Shown piece by piece: positions 12,685 to 27,100 of a stretch of DNA of 64,000 nt; the first letter of the stretch is position 1, and each line of letters opens with the position of its first letter. Below the pieces are notes generated by a model that was given only the letters and a program-made list of their open reading frames with translations, did no database searches and was not told where the DNA came from. Origin of the DNA: Batillaria attramentaria. Its lineage: Eukaryota; Mollusca; Gastropoda; Batillariidae. The stretch lies in NCBI GenBank assembly GCA_018292915.2, contig JACVVK020000061.1:872501-936500 (forward strand), written 5' to 3'. A program made the translations under genes and the position numbers.

Positions 12685-13050
12685 AGTGTGCAGCCTTTTC
12701 CCGGGCCCTCTCTTTTCTTCGCCTGAAACTTAGATTTTTTTAATTTATCTATTTTTTGTTGAAAGGATAGGAAACTTGGCTGAAAACTGCCAAAATGGCG
12801 GAAAATTCAGTCCCCAGCCTGGTCCTTTCATAGTGCCTTGAAGGCTTACATTAACCTTGTGATGTGAGCTCGTTTCCACTTTCCATTGTGACAGTGCTCT
12901 GCCGTCTAATGGCCGCATTGAGATTGTAATGGTGATGGGCGTGTTACAGCCAAAGGCGCTATTTCTGCTAATGTCTGTAGAGGACGTAATGGTATAGCGT
13001 CTGTGCTGTTGCTAAGGATATGGGCGAGCCGGTTAGTTTTGCTTGTACGG

Positions 13051-13227
13051 GTGGGTGGGTGTTTGGGGGTTTAACGTCCTTTTCCGCCACATACGGGTGA
13101 TATCAAAGACGGGGCAACGAAGAAAAAGCTAGCACAAAATATTTGGCCCAAGCCGGGATACGAACTCACGACCCGAGCATTAGAAGTCCAGCGCTCTACA
13201 TGTACCATTCGGCCACTCCGGCTCCCC
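13051..13227 (-). mobile_element. tRNA-derived SINE (type A)
   Basis: A 12-bp duplication, ttgcttgtacgg (13039-13050 and 13228-13239), flanks it. It is full length, with the head at the right. Confidence 0.92.
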
Positions 13228-13272
13228 TTGCTTGTACGGAGGTGGTAGTAATTGAATCTGAAAGACTTTGAG

Positions 13273-13305
<33 letters not shown>

Positions 13306-13592
13306 AAGACTTTGAAACACACACACACACACACACAAGCTCACAATTTTCTGAACATTACTATCATTAATTAGTTACCTTCCTGTACATGGGCCCCAGT
13401 AAATTTCTCCAGTAATATCGAACTTTCCGATGCAGACCATTTAGCAGAAAAACAAAAGAAGAAGATGAAAAAGACAGGATATTATCTTGTCTTTTTAAGC
13501 CTAATCTAAGTTAAAATTAGTTCTTTGGTACTGGCAAAAGGCCTGAACAACTTCCAATTTCCTACCAAATAATAAATATTTCCTCGTGTTTT

Positions 13593-13633
<41 letters not shown>

Positions 13634-14948
13634 TAGAGATGGGGGAGCCGGCGGCGCATGCCCAGTTCATGGGAACGTGGGTATCTGGTGCGCGCGCACG
13701 CACACACACACACAAAAAACCATATGTGCGCGCACACACACACACACCACTTAGAAAAAGCAAAAGAGTAGACAAAAACCACAAAACAAACAAATTCAAA
13801 ACCACACCTCCAGGAAAGTCTTGTTACTGGTTTTATATCCAGTGAACTGAAGCAGCTGATGAACGATCACAAATTTCTTACAACAGTCCCTCACTGCATT
13901 GTACACATAATATAGCAATCATCTTTAGACCCCTTGACTGCCTTACACTATACAGTAAACACGAGTTACACTCGCAAGCTGGAAATTAATTTAGCCTTTA
14001 CCGTACGGGCCTGGTGTAAAACACCCAGTACCTTTACGTTTTTGCAGATTACTCTGCCATTTTATTCAGTCTGTTTTTTGACACTTCAGATACTCCTCGC
14101 GGAGTGTTAGAACTACCGTACAATTTAAATATGAAAAAACAGATCAATGTCTAAATTCGGGTACATTTAGTCCATGCACTGGGTGAAAAACATCCAGTGA
14201 CTTTCACATTTTTCCTCATTACTCTAATTTTTTTTTAACTTGTGTTACGAGACTTCAGGTATTCCTCGCGGAGAATTAAAACTACTGTATACTCTAAGCA
14301 TGAAATCATTATCAGTATCGCAAGAAACAATATAACAAAGAATGTCCACAGTCGGGCAGTGTAGTCCTTCCTCTGTGAGCGCAACTTCCATGCTTAGAAG
14401 CATACCAGTATAGGAGGTCTGATTTGAGTTTTGCTTATTTCTGTGTTATGATAACCTTTAAACTCTCTTTTACGCTGTTCTTGAGTTCTTAGTTATCTAC
14501 TCTTTCACTCTGCAAAGTATTTAGGTTATACTTTAAAAAAAAATTGACAGAGTAATCTGTAAAAACACAAGTGGTTGGGGATTTTTTCAGCATTTCCCTA
14601 TGTAAGCTATACTGGGTGTCTGTCACCCAACCTCCTACGAATCAAAAGTTTCAGAGCCTCATATGGTAAAGGTTAAAAGCTGACTTTTTATGATGGCTCG
14701 TAGTAAATGAAAAGAATTGCTGCCAAATGAAATACATTATTAAACCATGAGACAAAACTTATTTCCCAGTACTGGTATGAATAAATTGGTGTATAATTTG
14801 CATGATGTTTGCTGGTTTGCCAAAGCAGCTTTTGTGGTACCAGGCCAGGAATAACCATGAGAAATTACCAATACACCACTTCATTTGTACCTCATGTAAG
14901 TATATACCAAAGGGCATTGCTTGTCTCTTGCACAAGCATGCATTTCAA

Positions 14949-14949
<1 letters not shown>

Positions 14950-15031
<82 letters not shown>
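14950..15031 (+). repeat. (CT)n(CA)n compound microsatellite
   Basis: Ten CT units run directly into about 31 CA units. The surrounding 13.24-17.4 kb shows no exon. It may include the 3'UTR of the minus-strand Bcl-3-like gene, but no polyadenylation site was assigned. Confidence 0.95.
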
Positions 15032-15033
<2 letters not shown>

Positions 15034-15890
15034 CACAGTATTCTGGCTTCAAAAGCCAAACAATTCTTTGTAATGAAAAGTGAAATCAAGACAACTGATT
15101 GCCGAACAATGAAAACCATCATCCTGCAACATTACATGAACAAGTATTACAAAAGAAGGGGAGATCAGCAGCATTCTCACCATACTAGGGAACCACTGCA
15201 TACGCCATCACTGTTGCCACTTTAGGAACAAAGCATGGGACATTGAAATATGATTTTCTGCATAACTTACATGCAGGAAAAGAAATTTGTTACACACACA
15301 CAACGAAAGTGACATTACAGCCATGGATATGAGTTGAAAGACGTGAAATGTCATCCATTCAGTATGAATGAACTTGGACGCTGACCGTTCCAACATTTTC
15401 ACTGACAAGGACACAATCAGTGTGCCGTTTACAACCTAAAGTCACAGATCGTACAAAACAACACAAACGCTTACATGTCAATCAAACACATACATCAGAA
15501 GACACATACATCCTAAATACTTTTAGTCAGCACACGTAGTCTCAACTTTTTTTCACTCCCTCCAGTCCTGCAATACGTGCAAAGCACAGTCTCGGTCTCA
15601 TAGCAACAGTTCGCGCTTTCAACATAATTAGTTCTTTAACAAAAAACAGCAAAACATGAGGAACTGAACATCTGCAAACCGTACAAGCGCCCATCAGGCG
15701 TGTAATGTAAAACACTGACTGGAACCCCCTATGTTTCATGCACAACTTGGATCGCAGATGTACAGGTGACAAAATGATTCCTGGTTCTGTGATGCCAGGC
15801 TGAGGCCACTCCACTAGATGTTAAGATGACACCATGGAGCTTGAAAAAAAAATCCTCAATTATTTCCAGTGCCACATAGTGACATGTCAG

Positions 15891-16290
15891 CACCATACAG
15901 GTTCACAGTCTCAAAAATTCATGACTTTTCCATGACTTTTCCAGGCCAACTCTCCTGTTTTCCATGACAACTTCCTCACTCTCTTTCACACTGACAGTGA
16001 CACACGCCAGGGTAGAAATTCTGAGCTTATCCAAGTTATTGCAGTCCGCAAGACCAATGTTCAGAGTTAGTCATTAGCCTTATGGGAAGGCAGTTTGTTG
16101 GTATTTTTGGCAATCAGTCCTGTGAGTGACCAAGCTGACCGTTTCACTGTCGGGCTCAAAATGGCTTCCATAAAATTCCAAAATTCCATGACTTTACATG
16201 ACTCCCGAGATAATTTCATGACTTTCCAGACCTGGAAAAGCTATTTCCGAATTCCATGACTTTTTCAGGATTCCATGACCTGTATGGACC
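15891..16290. mobile_element. Possible MITE, ~400 bp
   Basis: The ends ccatacaggttca and (reverse complement of the right end) tccatacaggtcatgg resemble each other. Multiple ccatgactttt/ccagg motifs sit near both ends. No duplication of the target was identified. Confidence 0.4.
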
Positions 16291-17814
16291 TTGTAATGTC
16301 CTAAGTTACCCCAGGCTACGAGCAAAGAGGTTGGTGTGCAATGTCTTCAATTTCTGCTGTAAAAACTTCTGCTGACAATGTCTTCATCACTTTCAAATGT
16401 TTTCCATCCAACGGAATTTACATGTCACCAAAAAAGACACAATATATTCTAATTTCCTAATTTGTACTGGATGGCAAGGGCAATAATTATTCCTGAGTTG
16501 CACATCAGCACTCCTTGCAGTATACCATCACCTGGTACACATCCTTGGGAAAAAATTCAAACATGATAAAGCGTATGTGCGCCTCCGCATTTTTTTCCCC
16601 AACCACTGGGTGAACTATTGGCATGCCATTGCAGAAAGAGAGGCTCTTTCGAGGCTACCTTCCCACGCCTTAACGCTCACCCTGTGTGTTGCGAATTTTG
16701 TAGTTCATCAACATCCGTTCATCGGCTGTCAAAAAAAAAAACAGGTGAAACTACAGTTCAAGATGCTTTAAGTTTAATTTGACATACTCTAGCTGTTTTG
16801 ACTTGTGCAGCCAGATTTCAGAAACTCCAAGGCCCTGAAACACCTACTGCAACCAGCTACATGTAGTGCTTATTCAGCTCCATGAGACAACTTTAGGAAA
16901 ATTGACAAGATTTCCTCACGGCATGCATTAGAACCTAATAACCATTCACATTCTTCCCAGCAACCGACATAAGCTCAAGATGTTATCTCCCAAAAAATCA
17001 TACATGTAAATGGTCTTCCTGAACCACTAAAAAGAAATTAAACAGATATATCTGCAGCCACAAATCAAACCTTGATTCAGTTGTTTGGGTTTTTTTTTTC
17101 TTTTTTTCCAGCTCATGAAAATCCAGTAACGGTATGGGAAAGCCTGAACAATTTAGCTGTACCTGATCAGAGGTGATACAATACATTGATGTTATGGTGG
17201 TCAGCATAAAGCAGGTAATGTCTGAGCAAGATCAAATTTATAGCAAACACATGTAGCATGATACCATAACTTCTCTCCCTCGCACTTGTCCATGTAATTT
17301 GCTATACATGAAAATGCTATACATTCATATATCCGAAACAAAGCTACAGCTCCTTAGTCACTAACACTCAAACATTAATATTAATTTTATGTCCCAAGCA
17401 TGGCTGCAGTGAAAATTTCTAAGAACTTGCAGGGGGTTTAACAATCCTTTTCCACCACATATCATGATTCTGTGCTAAGGGTGTCTGAAGGCATGCTGCC
17501 CAGGATTTTTTTTTTTTTTAATTTTAAATTAGACTAAAATCTGTGCAATTGGTTGCATTTTGGCATGATTTTTAAGTGCATCTGATGAAGAAACACTTTT
17601 TCTGGGAGGAAAAGTTTTAGAATTATACTAAAGTCCAGACAATTTGGTGCTTTTTGGCATGATTTTGTGCTTAAGAAAAGGAAACACACTTCTTTTTTTT
17701 TGTTTTGGGGGGGGGGGCGGGGGAGAGACAAAAATATTTAGCCAAAGGTGGAAATCTGCGAAAAGATGGAAGATTTTAAGCCGTGCATGAAGAATGTGCA
17801 GTGGCCAGTGCTGG

Positions 17815-17975
17815 TTGATTGCGAGGGAATTTTACACCCTTTTCCATCATGTACACGTGATATGAAAGACAGGGCAGTGGGGAAACACCCAACATAAACT
17901 TAGGGATCCCAGCTACGGCTCAAAATCATGAACGAGAACTGACAATCCAGTGCCCTACTAAGTTCGCTGTCTTGG
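17815..17975 (-). mobile_element. Old type A SINE relic
   Basis: Diverged blocks match the family tail (ttttacacccttttccatca) and the middle (gaaagacagggcag). The promoter boxes are decayed. Confidence 0.45.
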
Positions 17976-18152
17976 CACCAAGACTGCTCTGGGGTGCCGT
18001 ACTACGCACTGTACGTGTGATACGACTCGAGATCTCTTTCTCTGCCCTTGACCTGGACAAAGCTTTGGTGAACTCAGCGAAGTGACCAAAGAGAACTTTG
18101 GATAACTCTATGGGTGAATGTGAAACCATTAGTTATCTTCCCTCGAGTTCCA

Positions 18153-21100
18153 TCACCCAGTCTCCATAGGTTGCTCCTTTCGGGAGTCGCCGGGTGATGC
18201 CGGTGACCCCTCACCGGTGTCGATGACCAGGGCAGGACTGTCGGGACTGGGCGGCCTAGCCATATCCACGCTTGTATCGTCACTCAGGTCAGGACAATCT
18301 TCCTGTGTGTCCTTTTCTGATCTTACCCCATCCTGCGGAGGAGGCATACACCCTTCGGCTTCTAGAACAGGCATAGCGGGGTCTTCATCGGTGGGCTGTG
18401 AGGCAGCCTGGATACTTGAAGGTGACGTTGCCTGGACTGTCTTAGCTGCAGTCACTTGAACAGTTGCAGAGGTGATTTCTTTAGCTGTCAGTTCTACTGT
18501 TTGTTGAAACGGTTGTGGTGTCTTTTCAACTATAACTGGGATTTTCGTCCCCTGGAAAGACTGTACCGCTTTACCAGATGTAATAGCCTTTTTCTTATTT
18601 GTTGTAGGTTTTGCATGTTCAGACAATGATACGATCACAGATGGAGTTGTCTGCCCTTTGTCTATTAGGAGTTCCTTGCCTTGAGCAGCTGAGGTCGTTG
18701 TTAAGGTTGGAGTAAGCTTTGCATCAACGCCAGGAGTGGTCAGAACAGCTGCAGTGGGCTTGGATTCGTTACTGTTGCTAATCTTGACTTGCAAGGCCAG
18801 TTTAGTGCTCTCGAGAACCGCTGGTGTGATCACGTCTTCGCTTACTGGCGCGGCCTTGAATTTCGGAGCTGGGCCTGCGGCATTTGCATCACTGGTTATC
18901 CGCTCAAAATTTGCAGTTATGGTTTCTTTCCCTTTAGCAGGAGCTTTCTCTTTTGCGGCCTTAGGTTTCCTTGTTCTCTTTGCTTTAGCTTTTGCTGTCG
19001 CGGGTTTGGCCGGCTTCTGGTCTTGTTGCGGACCGACACTGTTCATGTGCGAAAAGGCTGGCAGGGTGCACATTTTCTCGACAGGAGAAAGGGGTCCTTT
19101 CCCTAGAGTGGCTTCTAAGTAAGGGTGAGTTACTGTTCTCCTCTCTGATGTTAACTGCTTAGTCACTGGTTCTGGCTCTGACTTCACAGCAGTGGCACTA
19201 GCAGAAACAGCAGTAGTGGGTTTTCGTGATTTCAATGAGAGATCTTTCGGTTGGTCCGTACTGTCATTTGGGTCGTAAAATTTTCTGATATGCTGAAGAC
19301 TGTCAGAGGAAACATGGTTCGCTACTGGTGGAACTGAACCAATCTGCATAGGAATGTTGTTGGGTCTTGGAACCAGAGGCTGGGAGGAGGCCAACACATT
19401 TCGTAGCTGCTCGAAGTTTGTTGGATCAGACCGCAGATTCGAGTCAACCGGTCTCAGCCGTTGGTTTGCAGGATTGACTGAATTCGTTGAAGAACGTTGA
19501 AGAGCAAGCAACGCGTCGGCTGTTACATGCCGCAGCTCAACTGATCCCATACGGCGACCGTCTCCTGACCCAGGATCAACGGAAGTAGATCGAAAGAGCA
19601 GCAGAGGGCGGGTGGGCTGAACATGGGCTGGGGAAGGGGACGACGTAGAATCAGCTTCAGTTCTGCTGCCAGACGGGGATGCTATCGACGATGTAGGAAT
19701 CGGGGAAACTCTTGCCACAGTGCCGTCAGGGAGAGAGACTAGCCTTGTACCACTACTCGAGGGTACACTTACATCCCCGACTGACGAACTTGGAATGCTA
19801 GCCACCGAACTAGATGAAGAAGACACTTCGCCACCAGAGGACGAGGGGTTGGTAAGGTTGACGCCTGTCTGCGACTCTTCCTTGCGGTGCTCTGCCATAG
19901 CCCTCATGACCAGACTGTGCATCAAGAGCTGAGCCATTTTCTGTTGTAGGCCCATGAGAGCCTGAGGCGACTGAACAGGCTCCGACACCGCTTGATTAGA
20001 ATCACTTTTTGCGTTATCCAAAGGTGGTCTGAGCCACGGTTGGTTTGCTGGAAATGGTGACGACTGCGAGGGCGTTGGTGTACCAGAACTTGTCACAATA
20101 ATCTTTCCTGTCCCGTTCGCACCAGATCCTGTTGATACGGTGATGGTGGGACCCTGTGAGTTTCGCCGGACGAAAGTGGAAGGTGCTGGCTGTGACGGTG
20201 ATTGAGGCTGACCGCGACTCAAAGACCGCATGAGGACTGGATGAGTTCGCATGGCAGCCAGAGTATTTCTGGCTTTGTCCGATGCTGACGTACGCACAGA
20301 GTCAGAACTCTCATCAGACACCACAATCTGCACAAATAAATGGACATTCATTTATAATACAGCGACCGAGCTAGCAAAAAAATGGTACAATAATAATGAT
20401 ACTAATGAGTATTGTATAGGCGCTTTTCCCAATTTCATGAATCGGCTCAAAGCGCCGCGAACTGAACCCAACACACACGCTCACGTGAATCACACGCATC
20501 CTCTCACACACTGGACATAAACACATTACAATCACGTGGTGCGAAGGGTCAGCTCAGCTATTTAAATTTCAGAATTTAGAATTGCGTTTATTTTTCAAAT
20601 TTGGTGGGCTGAACATTTCCAAAGCAGAGGGGGAGGAAGCCGGAGTACCCGGAGAGAACCCCCGACGATCGGCCCGAATGAACGGTGTCACGTACGAGAA
20701 GGAAAAATTCTTTGCCCCGAGTGGGACTCGAACACCCGACCTCTCGCATTGGTGACAAGTCTCTAAACCACTAGACCACCGACCGCCCCTTTCAGATGCT
20801 TTCACAGAAAAGGTAAGATAAATGTTTAGGAAAACAAAATGCTACAACTATTGTTTTTTAGTTACACAGAACTGGGAAAGCTACTCTCTTTCCCTTTTTT
20901 ATGTAACTGAAAAAAAAATACGTCAGCTGCATACAGACTAAAAATTTCATCAAACACCACCATCAAATCACATTTCCCAAACTGATTTCGTTCAGAGAGT
21001 CTGGCGGGAGATGATGGCAAACTATGAGGGCATGAGAAACTTCAGCTGGGTACATTAAGAAGAGGCGCTACATGTAAAACAAGAGAAAGACACAAAGTGA

Positions 21101-24100
21101 AGTGGAAGACAACACATACTAAGACAACAAACACCTTTTTTTTTTTTTTTTTTGTATGAGCAACGTCTGTGCTTGCCAGAAAAATCTGTTTAAAAAAAAA
21201 AAATTGTTTAAGTTCCAGGAAACAGATTAACATAGAATCAAGACAGTACACAACAGGCTAACTGAAGAGGGCAAAAAACCCAAAATGGCATTTTGGAAAG
21301 TCAAGACATGGTCTCTACTCTACCTCCCTGCAATTTCAACGTACACAGGCAACAGAAAGACATTCAACTAACCTCCAAATTATTGGCAGGGGAGCTTACT
21401 TCCATCTCCTCTGCATTTCCAGCACTGAGCGCCATTTCATCCACCCCTTCATCGACAGCCCGCGTCAGCAGACGTGAAACGAATGTGTGACTACGGCCCT
21501 GTGCGGCCATTGCTGGGATCACGCCAGCGTAGTTGGCAATTTCTGGGTCAGCCCCTCGTCGGAGAAGCAACTCCACTGCTGTTCGCTGATTTCCCTCTGC
21601 AGCGTGGAAAAGAACTGTGCGGCCACTTTTCCCATCCTAGGCAAAGGTGGAAAAGTATTGTTGATGCATCATTTTATACAAGACACTTCAGACAGACAAA
21701 ATTTCATACATGTGTGACCCGTTCTCACAAAAGGGACCATAAGTCGAAAGTTGTCAATTTTGAGATATGTAAATCACTGCAATCCACTGGTTATGCAGTT
21801 TAATTCAATGTAAGAATGAAAGCTGTACTACTAAAATTGACAGAGACATCAGCAGTTGAAGTTGGCTACTCACAAGGCGGCCATACTGACCCCCGGCACT
21901 CCTTTCGCCTGTAGCGGCGTTCAGCCTAGCGCGACTTACGGTCCCTTTTGCGAGAACGGGTCACGGTCACCAGATTTGTGGAAGCTCATTGCAGTCCTCA
22001 AACAAGATGGCCACCAGCCCAATATGTTGTTTCCATTTAAATCACCTGCTGTCGTCACAGTCGTTCTGTTGTAATGCCATGTATCCGGGAGGACTCTCTC
22101 TCTCTCTCTCTCTCTCTCTCTAATTGAAACAACTGACCGGGCTTGTCAGACCAATCTTGTTTTTGGAAGAGAGACGTGAAGCTGTTTTCTTTAAAATCTA
22201 TGACGTTTCTTCTCACTGGGATGACGCACAATAGTGCTAGTGTTACTCTGATATTTACTTGATATGATTTAAAAAGGGAATCATACAAAACTGCAAAATA
22301 CAATCATAGAAGCAACAGACTCGGAGTGATGTGCACACACTCACCATAATGTTGATATCAGCGTTGTGATCCAAAAGTGTTTTCACAATGTCAAGGTCGT
22401 TGTTTATGACAGCAGTATGAAGAGGTGCCAAGCCTGTGAACAAACAAGCATGTCTCATTCATTTCTGCTATTGACACACAGGCTGATGTGGATGAAAACT
22501 ACAGGGAAAAAAACCTGTTTCTGGTGAAAGTTAACATCTAAATTCTAACTGTACATATACATGTACCCTACCACTGCAGATAAAAAGAAAACATAACTTT
22601 TCCCACTTCACAAAGTCTACTCTTCAGGCTGGGGAATTGCTGAAGGAAAAAAAAGACTTATACGCAGGCCAGGTGCGGCAGCAGCACACTACTGTGGGAC
22701 CACAGAGGCAACGCCCCACTTCAGAAAAACAACTTTCAGCATTTTTAAAGGCATTTAGTGGCCTCTACTGGCTCCCAGAAGTTAAATTTATATTGCCTTG
22801 GTACTGACATGTATGCAAACCTTCAAAACTGTACTACTGTACTATACATGTACTATGATACATGATTATGTGTGCAACCTTTTCTCCCTTCTTTTTTCGG
22901 CTGAAACTTGGATTTTTTGGCTAAAAGGATAGGAAATTTGACCGAAAATTGCCAAATGACTGACAATTCCCCAAACCTGACTCTTACTCTTAGTCTTACT
23001 GCAGGCAGAGCAAATCTACGTCTTGTCAAAGAGACGTCAACTTTGTTTTCTACTTGATTTTCAACAGATGTATCACGGCTAGAAATGGTCCATGATCTAG
23101 AGAAGGAAAAGAGTGGCATTAAGAGATGAAGTGGCAAAGCCACAAGCGCGCATCTGCAAAGCAGACACGTAATGTTAAGTGTATCCAGGGGCATGCTCCC
23201 CCAGAATTTTTTTTTTTTTTTTAATTAGACTAAAATCTGGGCAATGTGGTGCATTTTGTCATGATTTTCAGTGCTTCACAGGAGGAAACACCTTTTTTTT
23301 AGCAGGACATTTTAAAAATTCTATAATCTGTGCAACTGGGTGTATTTGGGCAAAAGTTTAAAACCTTCAGAGGACAAAACACACTTTTGGACAGAAGGAA
23401 AATTTTTTAGCCAGAGGTGAAAATCCGCAAGGTGGAAGATTTTAAGAGCTGATGTATACAACCAACATGATGGACACTCGAAACCCACCTTCAAAATTGC
23501 GATTATTCAAATCACAAGGAAATTTGCTCCACTGCAACAGGGCTTCCAGACAGTCAAGGTCACGCCCCTGAACAGCCATGTGTATGCTGGTCAAGCCGGT
23601 ACTGTCCACCTCATTGGGGTTAGCACCTGCCTCCAGCAGCATCTGGATCGCTGGTAGGTAGGACAGCTTGATGGCCAGATGCAATGGTGTCTGTGCAAAA
23701 GACGACAGCGTAACAATAAAATATAGACTGTAATAGGGAATGTCAGCAAATGTCATGGGGCAGACATTTTTGTGGCACATGTACACTGTCTGTCCACCTC
23801 ATTGGGGTTAGCACCTGCCTCCAGCAGCATCTGGATCGCTGGTAGGTAGGACAGCTTGATGGCCAGATGCAATGGTGTCTGTGCAAAAGACGACAGCGTA
23901 ACAATAAAATATAGACTGTAATAGGGAATGTCAGCAAATGTCATGGGGCAGCCATTTTTGTGGCACATGTACACTGTCTGTCCCCCCCCCCCCCCCCCCC
24001 CCAGCTGATTTTTTTTTTATTTTTTTTTTGCTGCCCCAGCTCTCCTCCCAGGCCTTGGGTGGAATCCAAGGAGGGCTCGAAAGCTGGGACAATTTTTATT

Positions 24101-27100
24101 AAGCATGATGATGAGAATGATGGTACATGTATAATGATGCTATGGAGGTCCATGTGGTTTGAGACTGCATGACTGGGCTGCACTCCATGCAGCCTGTCAT
24201 AAAATAATATCCCAGCATTAACAAGACCTGGAAACTACAGCACCTGTGGTGCTGGCTGTGTAATCATTTACACAAGATAGGGAAAATCCTGCTTGCATCA
24301 GCTGGGATTTGAACCCAGGTCTCCCCGCCCATGGTCTGAAGTGCCAACCACTACACTACAGGGTCCACTGCTGCTGTTAGTCTTTGCCACAAAAGTGGCA
24401 GCACTCACACATGTAAGAGTTGCATCCGTGTGTGACATCATGCTTGCATTGGCTATTCAGGAATTGGTGATTGCACATGTGGTTTTTTTTCTGTGTTAGA
24501 AGAGATCTGTTGGGAGCAGTTGTAGAAGCTATGTTACCGTAGTAAAACTGAAGTGATCACTTCCAAAACATTTTCACCCATGCCAGATGAATCCCAGCTT
24601 ACAACCCTCAACACTGAACTGTTTTTCAATACCCCGAAGAAACCATGACACTATCACAGTGATCGTGTTAACCGGTAATTACCAGTAAAATACTGTTTGC
24701 AAACCCTACATGGTCCAACCCTTGTCGTGGGGTAGTGGCTTGTGTACCTCAATGACCCAGAGAACTATGCCAGCAGGAGCACATGCTCCTGGCAGGGTCA
24801 CCCAGGCTGGACAGGTCGAAGGGTAGAGGTCAGACGAATGTGGACCACCTCTCCAAGAGGCTAAACGGGTTTGCGTAGGGTTAACAGCCCTACCTGTAAA
24901 AAACACTAAGTTACTGAAGCATCGACAGCAACAAACCGAGACATTCACCTGGGCGAGGAAGGGTCTCCATCCCGGAGACCTATGACGCATTGCAGTGAAA
25001 GCCGAAAGGAAGCTGCAAGGCCGACCCCCCTTCTAACACCCAGGACAACAACGAGAGTAGCCACATGGAACATCAGGACAATGTATGAAGTAGGAAGGAC
25101 CATACAAGTAGCAAGAGAGATGAAGAACTACAAGATAGGAGTACTGGGACTGAGTGAGACAAGGTGGCTACAGACAGGACAGCTGAGATTTTCATCGGGA
25201 GAGCAATTGCTGTACTCTGGACACACAGAGGATGGAGCCCCCCACACTGAGGGCGTGGCCCTGATGCTGGCACCGGAGGCACAGCGGGCACTCATCGGCT
25301 GGGAACCTGTCAACTCCCGCATCATCACAGCCAAATTCATCACCAAGAAAAAAGACATCAAGCTGAACATCATCCAGTGCTACGCTCCCACCAATGATGC
25401 GGAAGAGGAGAAAAAAGATGACTTCTACCAACAACTGCAGACAGTGATAGATAGAGGAGGAGCCAAGGACATGACCATACTGATGGGAGACTTCAACGCC
25501 AAGATTGGATCAGACAACACAGGCTATGAGGACACCATGGGAACACACGGACTGGGACAGATGAACGAAAATGGCGAGCGCTTTGCAGACTTTTGTGCCC
25601 TGAACCAGCTAGTGATAGGAGGCAGCATCTTCCCACACAAGCGCATCCACAAGGCCACATGGAGATCGCCGGACCATGTCACGGAGAACCAGATTGATCA
25701 CATCTGCATCAGCCGGAAGTTCAGGAGATCGTGGCGGGATGTGCGCGTGATGAGGGGTGCCGATGTATCATCAGACCACCACCTTCTTGCAACAACATTG
25801 AGACTTCGGCTTAAGAGGCACACCAACGCCAACAGCACACGGACCAGGTACAACGTTGGACTTCTCAGGAACACAGACACACAAGCAGCATTCCGGATCA
25901 GCCTTTCCAACAGGTTCCAGCCACTGCAAGACCTGATAGAAGACAGTGAAATGGACATCGAGACACAGTGGGAACACAGCAAGAAACTCTGGCACGACAC
26001 ATGCGAAGAGGTCCTTGGCAAGAGAAAGACCCAACATAAGGAATGGATCTCTGCTGATACCATCCAGAAGCTGGAAGTTAGGAAAGAGAAGAAAACTGCA
26101 CTGAACACGAGCCGAACAAGAAGAGCTAAGGCAAAGGCACAAGAGGAATACACAGCAGCTGACAGAGAAGTGAAGAGGAGCACCAGGAAGGACAAGAGGG
26201 ACTACATCGACAACCTGGCCAGTCAAGCAGAGGAAGCAGCCCGACAAGGGAATCTAAAAGACCTGTACCAGGTGACCAAGAAGCTCGCGGGCAAATTTCA
26301 GCAGACAGACAAACCAGTGAAGGACAAGAACGGGCACCCACTGACAACAACTGAGGAACAGCTGAAGCGATGGGCAGAACACTTCAGGGAGCTGTTAAAT
26401 CGCCCCATCCCTGAAACACCACCAGACATCCCACCAGCTGAGACAGAACTACCCATCAACTGCGACAAGCCCTCTAAGGCGGAGATCAGGAAAGCCATCA
26501 TGACACTGAAAAATGGGAAAGCTGCAGGGCCGGACGAGATACCAGCAGAAGCCATTAAAGCAGACACAGAGACAGCCGTCAACATGCTGCACAGCCTGTT
26601 CAGCAAGATCTGGGAGAAGGAAGAGGTGCCAGCCCAGTGGAAAGAAGGGATCGTCATCAAGCTGCCAAAGAAAGGGGACCTCAGGGACTGCAGCAACTAC
26701 CGAGGGATCATGCTCCTGTCAGTGCCAGGCAAGGTTCTCAACAGAATTCTACTGGAGAGGATGAGAGGGGCAGTCGACCCCATGCTCCGAGACCAGCAGG
26801 CAGGCTTTCGCAGGAACAGGTCCTGCGCTGACCAGATTGCCAGCCTACGCATCATTGTGGAGCAGTCACTGGAGTGGAACTCCCCCCTCTACATCAACTT
26901 CATAGACTATGAGAAGGCCTTCGACAGTGTAGACAGAGAGGCGCTGTGGAAGCTGCTAAGGCACTATGGAGTTCCCGGGAAGATCATCTCCCTGATCCAG
27001 TGCACCTACCAAGACATGAGCTGCAGGATTGCCCATGCCGGCCAGTTGTCAGAAAGCTTCGAGGTGAAGACCGGAGTCCGCCAGGGATGCCTGTTGTCCC

